From: Bacteroides sp.
Lineage (GTDB): Bacteria; Bacteroidota; Bacteroidia; Bacteroidales; Muribaculaceae
DNA: 48,973 bases
Assembly (NCBI GenBank): GCA_014802435.1
Contig: JAAVCG010000040.1
Span: forward strand, 1-48,973
Direction: 5' to 3'
In this document: positions 28,136 to 35,638 of the stretch, one piece after another
How positions within the stretch are numbered: position 1 is the stretch's first letter
Layout of the letters: every line of letters begins with the position of its first letter
Translations under genes and position numbers: made by a program
Notes under the pieces: model-generated
The model's input: the letters and a program-made list of their open reading frames with translations, nothing else
What the model was told of the DNA's origin: nothing
The model's database searches: none

Positions 28136-28143
28136 CAAATTTA
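28136..28143 (-). promoter_or_regulatory. -7 element of nuo-atp operon promoter
   Basis: TAAATTTG on the minus strand, a full TAnnTTTG match, giving a leader of about 27 nt before the nuoA ATG at 28102. No TTTG is visible 19-20 bp upstream. It is the only convincing promoter box seen in the gaps of the 17-kb gene run. Confidence 0.65.
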
Positions 28144-28184
28144 CGAAAAAAATCTTAAACACGCCCTATCTTCGCAAAAAATTG

Positions 28185-29489
28185 TTAATATTTTTTTGTT
28201 TCTATGATTCCGGAGGCCAGTTGAGTAACGACAATATCGCCGGGGGCAACGTCGGCCGCCGAGCGCACTGTCTTGCCGTTGACGCGGGTTATGGAGAAGC
28301 CGCGATTGAGCACCGCCTGAGGCGAAAGCGCTCCCAAAAGTGCCTCTGCCGACTGCAATTTCTGCCCGGCAAGCGCAATTTTATTGGCCGAAACGGATTT
28401 CAGCATATCCGCCGCACGATCAAGGCGCGAAAACATCGGCATAATCTTATTTCTTCCCATCTGACCTAAAATCATCGTCGCATTATCAAGTCGGCGCCCG
28501 GCGCGCTCAACCGCCTGCAGCGGGAGGTTCCTCACCTGGCCGTCAAGATAAGCCAACTGCTGGCGCGAATCGCCGACAATATCAGTCACCAACTGGAGCA
28601 TCCCCCCGGCGGCCATGCGCAAATCGTCAAGGAGCGCTTCCGCACGTGAGGCAAGGAGTTCAGCCGCCGCAGTAGGAGTCTTAACCCGCTCGGCGCAAAT
28701 AAAGTCAAGGACCGTCGTATCGCGCTCATGCCCGATACCGACGATAACCGGAAGCGGAAATTGGGCCACATTGGCCGCAAGTTCGTAGTCATCAAACCCA
28801 TCCAGGTCCGTTGAAGCGCCGCCGCCGCGAATAATGCAGACACAATCAAATTCATCCTGGCGCGCCGCAATCCGGTCAAGCTGACCCCTAACCGAGGCCG
28901 AGACTCCGCTCCCCTGCATCAGTGCCGGAAAGAGCTCCGGGCGGAAGGCTATCCGCCGGGGATTATTCAGCAACAGCTGATTGATAAAGTCGCCGAATCC
29001 GGCCGCGCCGGGGGCACTGATAACGGCAATGCGCAGGCAGGGCTCAGGGAGCTCGAGTTCCTTGTTGAGATCCAATACGCCCTCCTTTTCCAGGCGTTTC
29101 AGAATCTCCTGACGCCGACGCTCGCGCTCGCCCATAGTGTAGGCCGGGTCAACGTCTATAATATTGAGATTCATGCCATAAAGGGGATGATACTCGGCAT
29201 TCAGACAGACCATTACGGTCAATCCTGATGCAAACTGCTGACCAGTAGCCCGCAGGAAGTTATATTTCAAGCCCTTCCAGACGTTCGCCCAGATGGTAGC
29301 GCGCGCCTTGGCTACGGTCTGACCCGTTTGCACGTCTTTTTGAATCAGCTCCATGTAACAGTGCGGGCCGCGCTCGCGCACATCGCTAAGCTCCGCCGTA
29401 ACCCAGATTCCGCGACCAAATTGCGAAATCATGGCCTGCAGCTCCTGCTGCAGTTCAAGTAGTGTCAGTGACTGCCGCTGTCCGTTCAT
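28185..29489 (-). CDS. xseA: Exodeoxyribonuclease VII large subunit
   Basis: A 434-aa large subunit of ExoVII, which degrades single-stranded DNA in both directions. N-terminal OB fold (LLELQQELQAMISQ, GIWVTAELSDVRERGPHCYM) and the catalytic domain with GDFINQLLLNNPR, IIRGGGASTDLDGFDDYEL, PVIVGIGHERDTTVLDF and KTPTAAAELL. The coiled coil and C-terminal barrel (RGFSITRVNGKTV) are intact. No xseB small-subunit gene is visible next to it, although the usual order is xseA-xseB. It overlaps the DUF3256 gene by four bases. Confidence 0.93.
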   Translation of the reverse strand: MNGQRQSLTLLELQQELQAMISQFGRGIWVTAELSDVRERGPHCYMELIQKDVQTGQTVAKARATIWANVWKGLKYNFLRATGQQFASGLTVMVCLNAEYHPLYGMNLNIIDVDPAYTMGERERRRQEILKRLEKEGVLDLNKELELPEPCLRIAVISAPGAAGFGDFINQLLLNNPRRIAFRPELFPALMQGSGVSASVRGQLDRIAARQDEFDCVCIIRGGGASTDLDGFDDYELAANVAQFPLPVIVGIGHERDTTVLDFICAERVKTPTAAAELLASRAEALLDDLRMAAGGMLQLVTDIVGDSRQQLAYLDGQVRNLPLQAVERAGRRLDNATMILGQMGRNKIMPMFSRLDRAADMLKSVSANKIALAGQKLQSAEALLGALSPQAVLNRGFSITRVNGKTVRSAADVAPGDIVVTQLASGIIETKKY

Positions 29490-30052
29490 TTCAAGCGCTT
29501 GAATTTTACTGATTTAGGTTGCCAGACATACTTCAGCTGCTTCACCGCCGGGGCTACCTGCTCATCCCATTGAGCCGTATTATCAATCAAAGTCAGAGTG
29601 TCGCCCTCCAGGTGATATTCCGTCAGCAAGAACGATGCTTCATGCTTACCCCATTCTTTATCCGCGGGGGCATTCCAGGCCTTGGGGATCGGTTTCCACT
29701 CCTTATTATATATAGTAAGCTTGGAATCAAGCGCCGGAGTCGCCATGGTTTCTATCACGGCAATAACAGTGTCTGCCTTGGCCGGAAGAAGGCGCAGACT
29801 GATTGTCTGCACATCGCCGGCTTTCAGAGTCATCGTCGTGTCAGTCAGTTCCGTAAGTTTCACTCGCAGATTGCGGCTTGACATCGGAGCGCGGTCAGTC
29901 TGCCCCGCATTAAAATAATCTATCATATCAAGACGCGCCGTCTCATCGACATAGCCGACAAGTTCCATCGGCGCCGCAAGAAAATACTCACGAACCGAGC
30001 GCGCCACCGCCATCAGCGGCAAAAACATAAGCAGAATTGCTATTTTTTTCAT
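29486..30052 (-). CDS. Secreted DUF3256-like protein
   Basis: A 188-aa protein. The ATG at 30052 is chosen (MKKIAILLMFLPLMAVARSV, signal peptide to about residue 18) because the promoter box overlaps the longer TTG-started reading frame. The mature part is predicted beta-rich with two motifs repeated in this Bacteroidota family: LVGYVDETARLDMIDYFNAG near residue 31 and KYVWQPKSVKFKR at the end. The four-base overlap with xseA (ATGA) shows co-transcription, and this pairing is, to my memory, common in Bacteroidales. The function is unknown; a periplasmic location is inferred. Confidence 0.8.
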   Translation of the reverse strand: MKKIAILLMFLPLMAVARSVREYFLAAPMELVGYVDETARLDMIDYFNAGQTDRAPMSSRNLRVKLTELTDTTMTLKAGDVQTISLRLLPAKADTVIAVIETMATPALDSKLTIYNKEWKPIPKAWNAPADKEWGKHEASFLLTEYHLEGDTLTLIDNTAQWDEQVAPAVKQLKYVWQPKSVKFKRLK

Positions 30053-30076
30053 TTCTTCAAAATCTGATTTACCCTG

Positions 30077-30084
30077 CAAATTTA
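30077..30084 (-). promoter_or_regulatory. -7 element of DUF3256-xseA operon
   Basis: TAAATTTG on the minus strand, 24 nt before the ATG at 30052; it decides against a start upstream of 30052. Confidence 0.6.
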
Positions 30085-30179
30085 CGAAAAAATAAGTGAA
30101 TTGTCAGTGTTCAGACCATAATATACTCAATTTTACATTATTTAACAAAACCGGGCACCGTTACCGCCCGACATCCCGC

Positions 30180-30187
30180 TAATTTTG
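30180..30187 (+). promoter_or_regulatory. -7 element of small membrane protein gene
   Basis: TAATTTTG, 31 nt before the ATG at 30219. A GC-rich hairpin (CGGGC at 30152-30156 with GCCCG at 30166-30170) lies just upstream in place of a -33 TTTG and could be an operator. The promoter is divergent from that at 30077. Confidence 0.55.
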
Positions 30188-30218
30188 CAGCGTGAAAACC
30201 AACAAAACACATAAGACT

Positions 30219-30443
30219 ATGCAATCAACCATCTCACTCCGCAGCGCCTCCGAGCGCGAATCTCGCCTGCGCCGGTCAGCAATCCTGACAGCTCTCTATG
30301 GACTCGGCATAATTGCCGCCCTAATCGCCGGACTCTGGCTGATGCTCGCCTTCACTCTCCCCGAAGCCTTCTATGGCTCAATAGCCATCGCCGCACTCCT
30401 CTCCGCCCCCCTGCGGCGAAACCTCCACCACATCATCGACTAA
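30219..30443 (+). CDS. Small two-span membrane protein, 74 aa
   Basis: The ATG at 30219 is chosen over a GTG at 30192 because the promoter box ends at 30187. The N-terminus is polar and basic (SERESRLRRSA), then come two hydrophobic spans (about residues 22-46, LYGLGIIAALIAGLWLMLAF, and about 49-64, FYGSIAIAALLSAP), then a basic end (LRRNLHHIID). It is followed by an excellent terminator at 30467, so it is a single-gene unit. I do not recognise the family. Clear promoter, codon use and terminator support a real gene. Confidence 0.7.
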   Translation: MQSTISLRSASERESRLRRSAILTALYGLGIIAALIAGLWLMLAFTLPEAFYGSIAIAALLSAPLRRNLHHIID

Positions 30444-30466
30444 AGCACACACAGGCATATCTAACA

Positions 30467-30507
30467 GAGGTCGCGCCAACCCCATCTCTCCGCGCGACCT
30501 CCTTTTT
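30467..30507 (+). terminator. Intrinsic terminator of the 74-aa gene
   Basis: A perfect 10-bp stem, GAGGTCGCGC (30467-30476) with GCGCGACCTC (30492-30501), a 15-nt loop, and a T run at 30503-30507. This is the clearest intrinsic terminator in the window. Confidence 0.9.
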
Positions 30508-30727
30508 CATCCCCCAGTTTACAAACCGCCTGACAGAAAAATTTTGGAAATTCGGAAAACCTGACAATCTATAATTCTCAATACTTCCGATGAAGCGAAA
30601 AGGCCATACACAACAACCCCCCTCGGAAAATCCCGAAAGGTTTTACTATACGAGTCAGCAACTGAAACCGCATAGCGGCGACCTTAGGCGCCCTTCAATA
30701 AAGCTCGTTGGCAACGCCGCAACACCA

Positions 30728-32077
30728 TTACTTATGAGGCGAAGCCCCGTACGCAACTTTTTCCTCACACACCATACCCTCAAAAATACCATGAAGTTTG
30801 AGATAGTGGCGAGTTGAACTTAAATCAGAATCTTCGATTGTGAAATCTAATTTAGATATATCATTGAAAAGTCTAATAAGTGAACGCCCGATTGCCCACG
30901 CAAGATTTACGGGAACAGCATTACCAATTTGTTTGTATTGCGCGGTTAAATTTCCACAAAACTTCCAGTCGTCCGGGAAGGTTTGAATACGCGCATATTC
31001 CCTAACAGTGAGTGGCCGTGTTTCAAGAGGATGACAGCGCTCAGTTTGCTTTTGGGCAGGAGCACAAGTTAGGGTCAAACTGGGTTCATCCATAGCAAGG
31101 CGGCGAGCCATTCCTGTTTTACCGCCTCCAAGATTATAACTACCCTTCATATACTCGCGTGCTACATCCTCAGGAAGATTTCTCCAATCGCCGCCTTCTG
31201 GGACAAGTTGCATCACTTTAAATTTGGAGTCCGGGTATTTTTGTCCTTCTGATTCTGGAACATCAGTATCAAACAGTTCACCTGCAAAAAAAGCATCCCT
31301 AAGGGTTCTTACGGAAGTACAAACATCCGGCCATTTGAATTCCACATGAGGCGCTATGTCATTTCTAATGGCAATTAGAATAAGGCGCTCTCTTTTTTGC
31401 GGGACATCATACTGTATCGCACGAAGAACTCGCGGTTCGATAAGCGTATAGCCTAATTCAATAATAACGTCTTTAATAGTTTGTAAAGTGCGTCCGTTGT
31501 CGTGTTCGAATAGTCCACGGACATTCTCGCCCATAAAAACTTTAGGCTGAATCTCTTTCACTGCACGTGCCAGTTCAAAGAATAGGGTGCCTCGGGTTTC
31601 TTCGAAACCAAGTCGTTTTCCAGCATAAGAGAAAGCCTGACAAGGAAATCCACCAGATAGGAAATCAATTTTTCCTCTATATGGAGTAAAGTCAATGTCG
31701 TGTACATCCCCCTCTATAACATTCCATTCAGGACGATTTAAGCGGAGTGTTTCGCAAGCACTATGGTCAAATTCATTGAGAAGGACATGATGGAATCCGG
31801 CCTTTTCCATACCGAGCGCCAATCCGCCGCCACCAGCGAAAAGTTCAGCAGAGGAAAAATTGTTAACCGGGGATACTATTTTTTCATCATTCCAAGTTGA
31901 AGATAACATTGCTGCTACTTCCGGTGCAGCCTTGACATCGTCAAGATAAAAATAACGTCTACCATCTGATTGAGTATGGGCATGGTACTTACCACTGGTA
32001 ATCCAGGCTTCAACAGTAGCTCTTGATACTCCGAGGAGATCAGCAAAATTATTTATAGAAATTGTTCTACCTTGCAT
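30728..32077 (-). CDS. C5-cytosine DNA methyltransferase of a type II R-M system
   Basis: A 449-aa methyltransferase. The ATG at 32077 is chosen; a TTG eight codons upstream would overlap the restriction gene. Residues about 1-60 are an HTH of the MerR/excisionase kind (NNFADLLGVSRATVEAWITS, ending in GRRYFYLDDVK). The catalytic part has motif I FAGGGGLALGMEKAG (about 80), motif IV GGFPCQAFSYAG with catalytic Cys146, motif VI GENVRG and motif VIII QKRERLILIAIRND, then motifs IX-X (RLAMDEPSLTL, IGNAVPVNLAWAIG). It modifies the site cut by the neighbouring nuclease, presumably a GGNCC-like sequence if the nuclease call holds. The start lies one base after the nuclease stop. Codon use is more AT-rich than neighbours, a sign of transfer. 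The N-terminal HTH suggests self-regulation. Confidence 0.92.
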   Translation of the reverse strand: MQGRTISINNFADLLGVSRATVEAWITSGKYHAHTQSDGRRYFYLDDVKAAPEVAAMLSSTWNDEKIVSPVNNFSSAELFAGGGGLALGMEKAGFHHVLLNEFDHSACETLRLNRPEWNVIEGDVHDIDFTPYRGKIDFLSGGFPCQAFSYAGKRLGFEETRGTLFFELARAVKEIQPKVFMGENVRGLFEHDNGRTLQTIKDVIIELGYTLIEPRVLRAIQYDVPQKRERLILIAIRNDIAPHVEFKWPDVCTSVRTLRDAFFAGELFDTDVPESEGQKYPDSKFKVMQLVPEGGDWRNLPEDVAREYMKGSYNLGGGKTGMARRLAMDEPSLTLTCAPAQKQTERCHPLETRPLTVREYARIQTFPDDWKFCGNLTAQYKQIGNAVPVNLAWAIGRSLIRLFNDISKLDFTIEDSDLSSTRHYLKLHGIFEGMVCEEKVAYGASPHK

Positions 32078-32078
32078 T

Positions 32079-32828
32079 TTATTTTGAGACGATTTGTTCA
32101 AAGCCTTCGTATGTGGAGAAAGCTAATAGATAGAGCGCAGTAAGAAGGTCAGCATGTTCTTTGGTAAGTTCTTCGTATACGGTATTATTGAGAGCAAGAG
32201 ATTTGTTCTCATTAACTACATCTTCAATTATTTGTGGTAGTGCTATACAAAGTTTGTAAAAGGCCTTACTATCACCGAAGACAAGTTCGTAAAACTTATC
32301 CATTGACATACGACGGATACGATTATGAGAGCGTGGTTTCTTGTCTAAAGTAATTCGCCAAGTATCATCTTTAGATTTTGTAGAAATAGCCTCAACGAGA
32401 TAGCAAGTTGCTTGATCATCATCAAGTAACTTGGCTTGCATCTTCATATAAGTTTTCTGAGAAGATGCGGAGTTCATTGTGTTATGCTTATTCTTTAATT
32501 CAACATAAATATGACGCTCGTCGTTTTCAACATCAAAACCTTGAGCAGGTACTACCCAACCATTACCAGCGTAACGAAAGAGATTCTGATGGAAGTAACC
32601 TATGCGGTTTGCATTACTTTTATCGATTTGACGGAAACATTCATCTTCAATCGCTTGTTGGATAGTCTTACCATAGACTTTTGAGTCAAATGTAAGTTTA
32701 ATTGGGTCTACGATATTTTCATTGAACTGAAGCAGTGTTATTTCTCGCCGATAAGATTCTACTGTGAGTTTAACATGCTCAAATATGTCTTCATTAGAAA
32801 TGAAACCAAGATTATAGTTACCTCTCAT
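32079..32828 (-). CDS. Type II restriction endonuclease, Eco47II-like
   Basis: A 249-aa nuclease (ATG at 32828; the longer TTG-started frame is less likely). Conserved stretches are LGFISNEDIFEHVKLTVESY, IVDPIKLTFDSKVYGK, RQIDKSNANRIGYFHQNLFR, and the active-site block GFDVEN...IYVELKNKHNTMNSAS, in which D99, E110 and K112 form a PD-(D/E)xK centre. This matches my memory of the Eco47II/Sau96I-type family, whose members cut GGWCC or GGNCC. The exact site needs testing. It is followed after one base by its methyltransferase, nuclease first, and has its own promoter with a leader of about 130 nt. The low-GC codon use is unlike the nuo-atp genes, which suggests horizontal transfer. Confidence 0.8.
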   Translation of the reverse strand: MRGNYNLGFISNEDIFEHVKLTVESYRREITLLQFNENIVDPIKLTFDSKVYGKTIQQAIEDECFRQIDKSNANRIGYFHQNLFRYAGNGWVVPAQGFDVENDERHIYVELKNKHNTMNSASSQKTYMKMQAKLLDDDQATCYLVEAISTKSKDDTWRITLDKKPRSHNRIRRMSMDKFYELVFGDSKAFYKLCIALPQIIEDVVNENKSLALNNTVYEELTKEHADLLTALYLLAFSTYEGFEQIVSK

Positions 32829-32964
32829 GTAAACCAAAGGAACTTCGGGGTAGTGCTGACAGGTGACCAAACCTTTGTGCGACTACACGGAAGTTCCGTT
32901 ATTATGTTGTATAAGAAATGTTTCTTAAATGATGGTCTTTGTCAGCGCGTGCGCGATTAGGGTA

Positions 32965-32972
32965 CAAAGGTA
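32965..32972 (-). promoter_or_regulatory. -7 element of R-M operon
   Basis: TACCTTTG on the minus strand, a TAnnTTTG match, about 136 bases before the ATG at 32828. No -33 TTTG is found at the normal distance. Two more TAATTTTG boxes follow upstream (33011-33004 and 33032-33025). Confidence 0.5.
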
Positions 32973-33011
32973 CGAAAAAAATCCGAGATTTGGAACCCGG
33001 ATGCAAAATTA

Positions 33012-33040
33012 GTGCGCAATGGGGCAAAATTATTGCACAC
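33012..33040 (-). promoter_or_regulatory. Near-perfect inverted repeat upstream of the R-M operon
   Basis: GTGCGCAAT (33012-33020) and ATTGCACAC (33032-33040) pair over nine positions with one mismatch around an 11-nt loop. It is flanked and entered by CAAAATTA at 33004-33011 and 33025-33032, a 21-bp direct repeat. It may be the terminator of the 88-aa gene (stop at 33065) or an operator for the R-M genes. Confidence 0.4.
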
Positions 33041-33064
33041 TGAGGTTAAATATTGTTTACGGTG

Positions 33065-33331
33065 TCAATAATTCTCGATGGCTTCAATGAAGGGTAGGTC
33101 AGCTTCTTCGCACGAACGGAGCGGATAGCGTTCGGGGGTGACGCTTTCGTTTGCGCCATAGCCCAGGCCGGCGCAGAAAGCGAGAGCCCGCTGTTCGTTC
33201 TCAAACACTTCGGGCATTCCGAAGTCGAGATATTCGTCAGATTCAAGGTATTCCTTGAAGCCGTCGATGTCATCGTCAACGAGAAAATTTATTGCGAGAG
33301 GGTCAGAAATTACATATACTTTTACTGCCAT
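33065..33331 (-). CDS. Small acidic hypothetical protein, 88 aa
   Basis: Starts MAVKVYVISDPLAINFLVDD and is strongly acidic (IDGFKEYLESDEYLDFGMPE) with a short conserved-looking cysteine-containing block (FCAGLGYGANESV). No signal peptide or membrane span is seen, so it should be cytoplasmic. It has a well-formed promoter of its own 33 nt upstream. The family is not recognised. It lies just upstream of the R-M pair on the same strand and could be part of the same acquired island, but its GC-richer codons argue against a shared origin. Confidence 0.7.
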   Translation of the reverse strand: MAVKVYVISDPLAINFLVDDDIDGFKEYLESDEYLDFGMPEVFENEQRALAFCAGLGYGANESVTPERYPLRSCEEADLPFIEAIENY

Positions 33332-33364
33332 AGTCAGAGAGTTTTGAAGTTGTTTTTATAGGTA

Positions 33365-33395
33365 CAAAGTTACGAAAAATCCGCGAGAAAAACAA
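33365..33395 (-). promoter_or_regulatory. Promoter of the 88-aa gene
   Basis: On the minus strand TTG (33395-33393), exactly 20 bp, TAACTTTG (33372-33365), 33 nt before the ATG at 33331. Confidence 0.7.
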
Positions 33396-33447
33396 CTATT
33401 TTCAGCAAAGTATTTATCTGAAAAATAGCGGTTTTTCGGCAGTAAAA

Positions 33448-33592
33448 TCATCGCTTCCAGATATTCTTCCAGTAGGTATATTCAGGCATACCGAGATTGT
33501 GGATAATCCAATTTATGATTACCACAATCAGAGCGAACAGTAACAGTGGTGATACTGCAACCCATTGCCATATTTTTTTTGAGCCTTTGCAT
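33448..33592 (-). pseudogene. 47-codon membrane protein gene interrupted at an A8 tract
   Basis: From the ATG at 33592 the frame reads MQRLKK and then hits a run of eight As (33580-33573, minus strand). Continuing in the same frame gives no sensible protein. If the run had seven As, the frame would continue as IWQWVAVSPLLLFALIV, VIINWIIHNLGMPEYTY and WKNIWKR, then stop at 33448. That is a clean single-span membrane protein with an aromatic tail, 47 aa long. The good downstream frame has no usable start of its own. A TAACTTCG box (one mismatch to TAnnTTTG) lies five bases before the ATG. This could be an inactivated gene, a phase-variable one, one expressed by slippage, or a sequencing error. 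Confidence 0.55.
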
Positions 33593-33609
33593 ATCTGCGA
33601 AGTTAGTGA

Positions 33610-33890
33610 AAAATTTTCAGTTGTGGTGATTTTCCCCTCTACTGAAATTAGATTACGCTTGACATTGACAGGGCGAAAGAGTCGCGGTAAGGGAACGTCT
33701 CGGCAGCCGATGTAGAGGGGATTGAAAGCGCCGGTGCCATCGGTGCGGCTTCAAGCAGGTATTTTCATCGTGTCACATCGAGTTTCCGAGATTCACGGCT
33801 TCAGCGCACCAATACCATGCGCTAAAACTTGCGGACTATCCGCCAACGTTAATCCTGTTCGCTGACGGCGTAGTGACGCCAACGCGGAAA
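33610..33890. other. Intergenic stretch without a recognised gene
   Basis: Nothing codes convincingly here on either strand. It holds two small hairpins: GCGGA-CTA-TCCGC near 33830 and GGCGT-AGTG-ACGCC near 33866. The minus strand keeps one open frame of about 55 codons joined to the broken membrane protein gene, but it lacks any start codon. Confidence 0.5.
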
Positions 33891-33893
33891 AAT

Positions 33894-33925
33894 TTTGGAG
33901 GTTCGGGAAATTTTTCGTAATTTTG
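33894..33925 (+). promoter_or_regulatory. Promoter of the methyltransferase-to-beta-lactamase operon
   Basis: TTTG (33894-33897), exactly 20 bp, TAATTTTG (33918-33925), 11 nt before the ATG at 33937, so the leader would be only about five nt. It excludes a TTG start at 33895. Confidence 0.75.
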
Positions 33926-33936
33926 TAGGCATATTT

Positions 33937-34650
33937 ATGGAAGAATTGCGCCCGGCATTATATCTGTTTCCGGTTGGGCTAAGTGATGTTGGCTTAACCG
34001 AGGTTCTTCCGCAGCGAAACCTTGATTTGCTGCGGGGCATCAGGCATTTTGTCGTTGAAAACCTGCGCAGTGCGCGGCGATTTCTGCGCGCCGCCCATCG
34101 TGACTTCCCCATTGACGAGTGTCAATTCACGGAGCTAAATGAGCATACCCCCGCCGGCGCCGTCGAGTCAATGCTTGCGCCGCTCCTCAAGGGCCAACCC
34201 ATTGGAGTCATCTCCGAGGCCGGATGTCCGGCCGTGGCCGACCCCGGAGCCGACCTCGTTGCCGCTGCCCAGCGGCGCGGACTGGAGGTCATTCCCTTAG
34301 TTGGGCCTAACAGCCTGCTTTTAGGGCTGATGGCCAGCGGGTTTAACGGCCAGCGCTTTGCCTTCGAGGGGTATCTGCCCATTGATGAAGGCGAACGCCG
34401 CAAGAGACTCAACGAAATGACGCGCCGCATTGACCGCGAGCGCCAGACTCAGATTTTCATCGAGACTCCGTATCGTAACAATAAGCTCATCAGCGAGTTG
34501 GCCTCCCTCCTGCCCGCCCGCATGCTCCTCTGCGTGGCCTCTGACCTTACCGGGCCGCGACAGTCAGTCAAGACTCTCCCCCTGGAGCGCTGGCGAAAAG
34601 AGAAATATGACTATAACAAGATTCCAACGATTTTTCTCCTTTACTCATGA
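33937..34650 (+). CDS. RsmI-like SAM-dependent methyltransferase
   Basis: A 237-aa member of the tetrapyrrole-methylase fold. Motifs: ALYLFPVGLSDVG at the N-terminus (in place of the LYIVPTPIGNL of RsmI), ENLRSARRFLRAA near 41-53, SEAGCPAVADPGADLV (93-108, the (D/E)AGxPxxxDPG signature) and PLVGPNSLLLGLMASG. RsmI proper 2'-O-methylates C1402 of 16S rRNA. This one differs in the N-terminal loop, so it may be the shorter Bacteroidota paralogue with an unknown target. It overlaps the MBL gene by four bases (ATGA) and leads the operon. Confidence 0.85.
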   Translation: MEELRPALYLFPVGLSDVGLTEVLPQRNLDLLRGIRHFVVENLRSARRFLRAAHRDFPIDECQFTELNEHTPAGAVESMLAPLLKGQPIGVISEAGCPAVADPGADLVAAAQRRGLEVIPLVGPNSLLLGLMASGFNGQRFAFEGYLPIDEGERRKRLNEMTRRIDRERQTQIFIETPYRNNKLISELASLLPARMLLCVASDLTGPRQSVKTLPLERWRKEKYDYNKIPTIFLLYS

Positions 34651-35630
34651 CGACGAAAAAGAGCAAAAATTCGTTGACCCATCCTGATTCGGGTCATCCC
34701 GAGCTTTTCTCGGCCGAACAGTTAGGCGAAACGCCGCTGATTCGTGCCCAAAAGGCCGCGGAAGAGCAAGCCCTGCGCGGACGGATGGAGACGCTCCGCT
34801 TCATGAGCTTCGGCTCCGGAAGCTCCGGCAATTGTTCCTACATAGGCGATGACCGCAGCGGCTTCCTGATTGATGCCGGAGTGGAGGGCGCAGTCGTTGA
34901 AAACGCACTGAAAGCCCAGGGAATCCCGATGACCCACGTTAAGGGTATCCTCCTGACCCATGACCATGGCGACCACGTGCGCTATGTCTATTCCCTTCTG
35001 CGCAATCATCGCCACCTGCTGGTTTACTGTACCCCCAGAGTGCTCAACGGAATGCTCCGACGCCACTCCATGAGCCGCCGCGTAAAGGACTATCACCGCG
35101 CAATATATAAGGAGTTTGAGTTCACCATCGGCAACTTCACGATAACTCCCTTCGAAGTGATGCACGATGGCTCCGACAATTGCGGATTCCATATCCGCCA
35201 TGGCGAAACGACTATGGCCGTCGCTACTGACTTGGGCTGCATCTCCGATCGCGTGGACCACTATTTCACCGATGTCAACTTCATGGTCATCGAAAGCAAT
35301 TATGACCGGCAGATGCTCCTGACCGGGCCCTATCCTGACTATCTGAAAGCCCGGATTGAGCATGACAACGGACACCTTGACAATCAGGTCAGCGCCGACT
35401 TCGTCGCCCGCAAATGGCACCCCGGGCTCCGCTACGTGTTTCTCTGCCATCTGAGCAACGATAATAACACTCCCGCAAAATCAGTCGAGGCCCATCGCAA
35501 AAGCCTTGCGGCCATTAACCCCGGCCTCCGTTTCGGCTCCGGCGAACAGGAAAACCTCACTGACATTGAAATAATTGCCCTCCCCAGATTTGAGCCCACT
35601 CCGCTCTATTTCTTACGAAAAAAAATCTAA
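34647..35630 (+). CDS. MBL-fold metallohydrolase, YycJ/WalJ-like
   Basis: A 327-aa protein. Residues about 1-50 are a polar extension without known domain; from 51 it follows the YycJ/WalJ pattern: RFMSFGSGSSGNCSYI, LIDAGVEG, and the metal-binding THDHGDH at 104-110, VMHDGSDNCGFHI, VATDLGCISD, and a late FLCHLSNDNN. Such proteins are putative metal-dependent exonucleases or hydrolases active in DNA repair or cell-wall homeostasis. It sits between the methyltransferase (four-base overlap) and rfbD (eight-base gap). Confidence 0.9.
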   Translation: MTTKKSKNSLTHPDSGHPELFSAEQLGETPLIRAQKAAEEQALRGRMETLRFMSFGSGSSGNCSYIGDDRSGFLIDAGVEGAVVENALKAQGIPMTHVKGILLTHDHGDHVRYVYSLLRNHRHLLVYCTPRVLNGMLRRHSMSRRVKDYHRAIYKEFEFTIGNFTITPFEVMHDGSDNCGFHIRHGETTMAVATDLGCISDRVDHYFTDVNFMVIESNYDRQMLLTGPYPDYLKARIEHDNGHLDNQVSADFVARKWHPGLRYVFLCHLSNDNNTPAKSVEAHRKSLAAINPGLRFGSGEQENLTDIEIIALPRFEPTPLYFLRKKI

Positions 35631-35638
35631 CCTGAAGG

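Noticed and set aside
30590-30817. 75-codon open frame on the plus strand
   Set aside because: Its 3' half is antisense to the methyltransferase, no TAnnTTTG promoter precedes it, and the composition is not protein-like.
33046-33279. 77-codon frame overlapping the 88-aa gene
   Set aside because: The 88-aa frame has the promoter and the better start; this one is the same region in another frame.
33497-33715. 72-codon open frame on the plus strand
   Set aside because: Antisense to the broken 47-codon membrane protein gene, which reads as a far better protein; no promoter seen.
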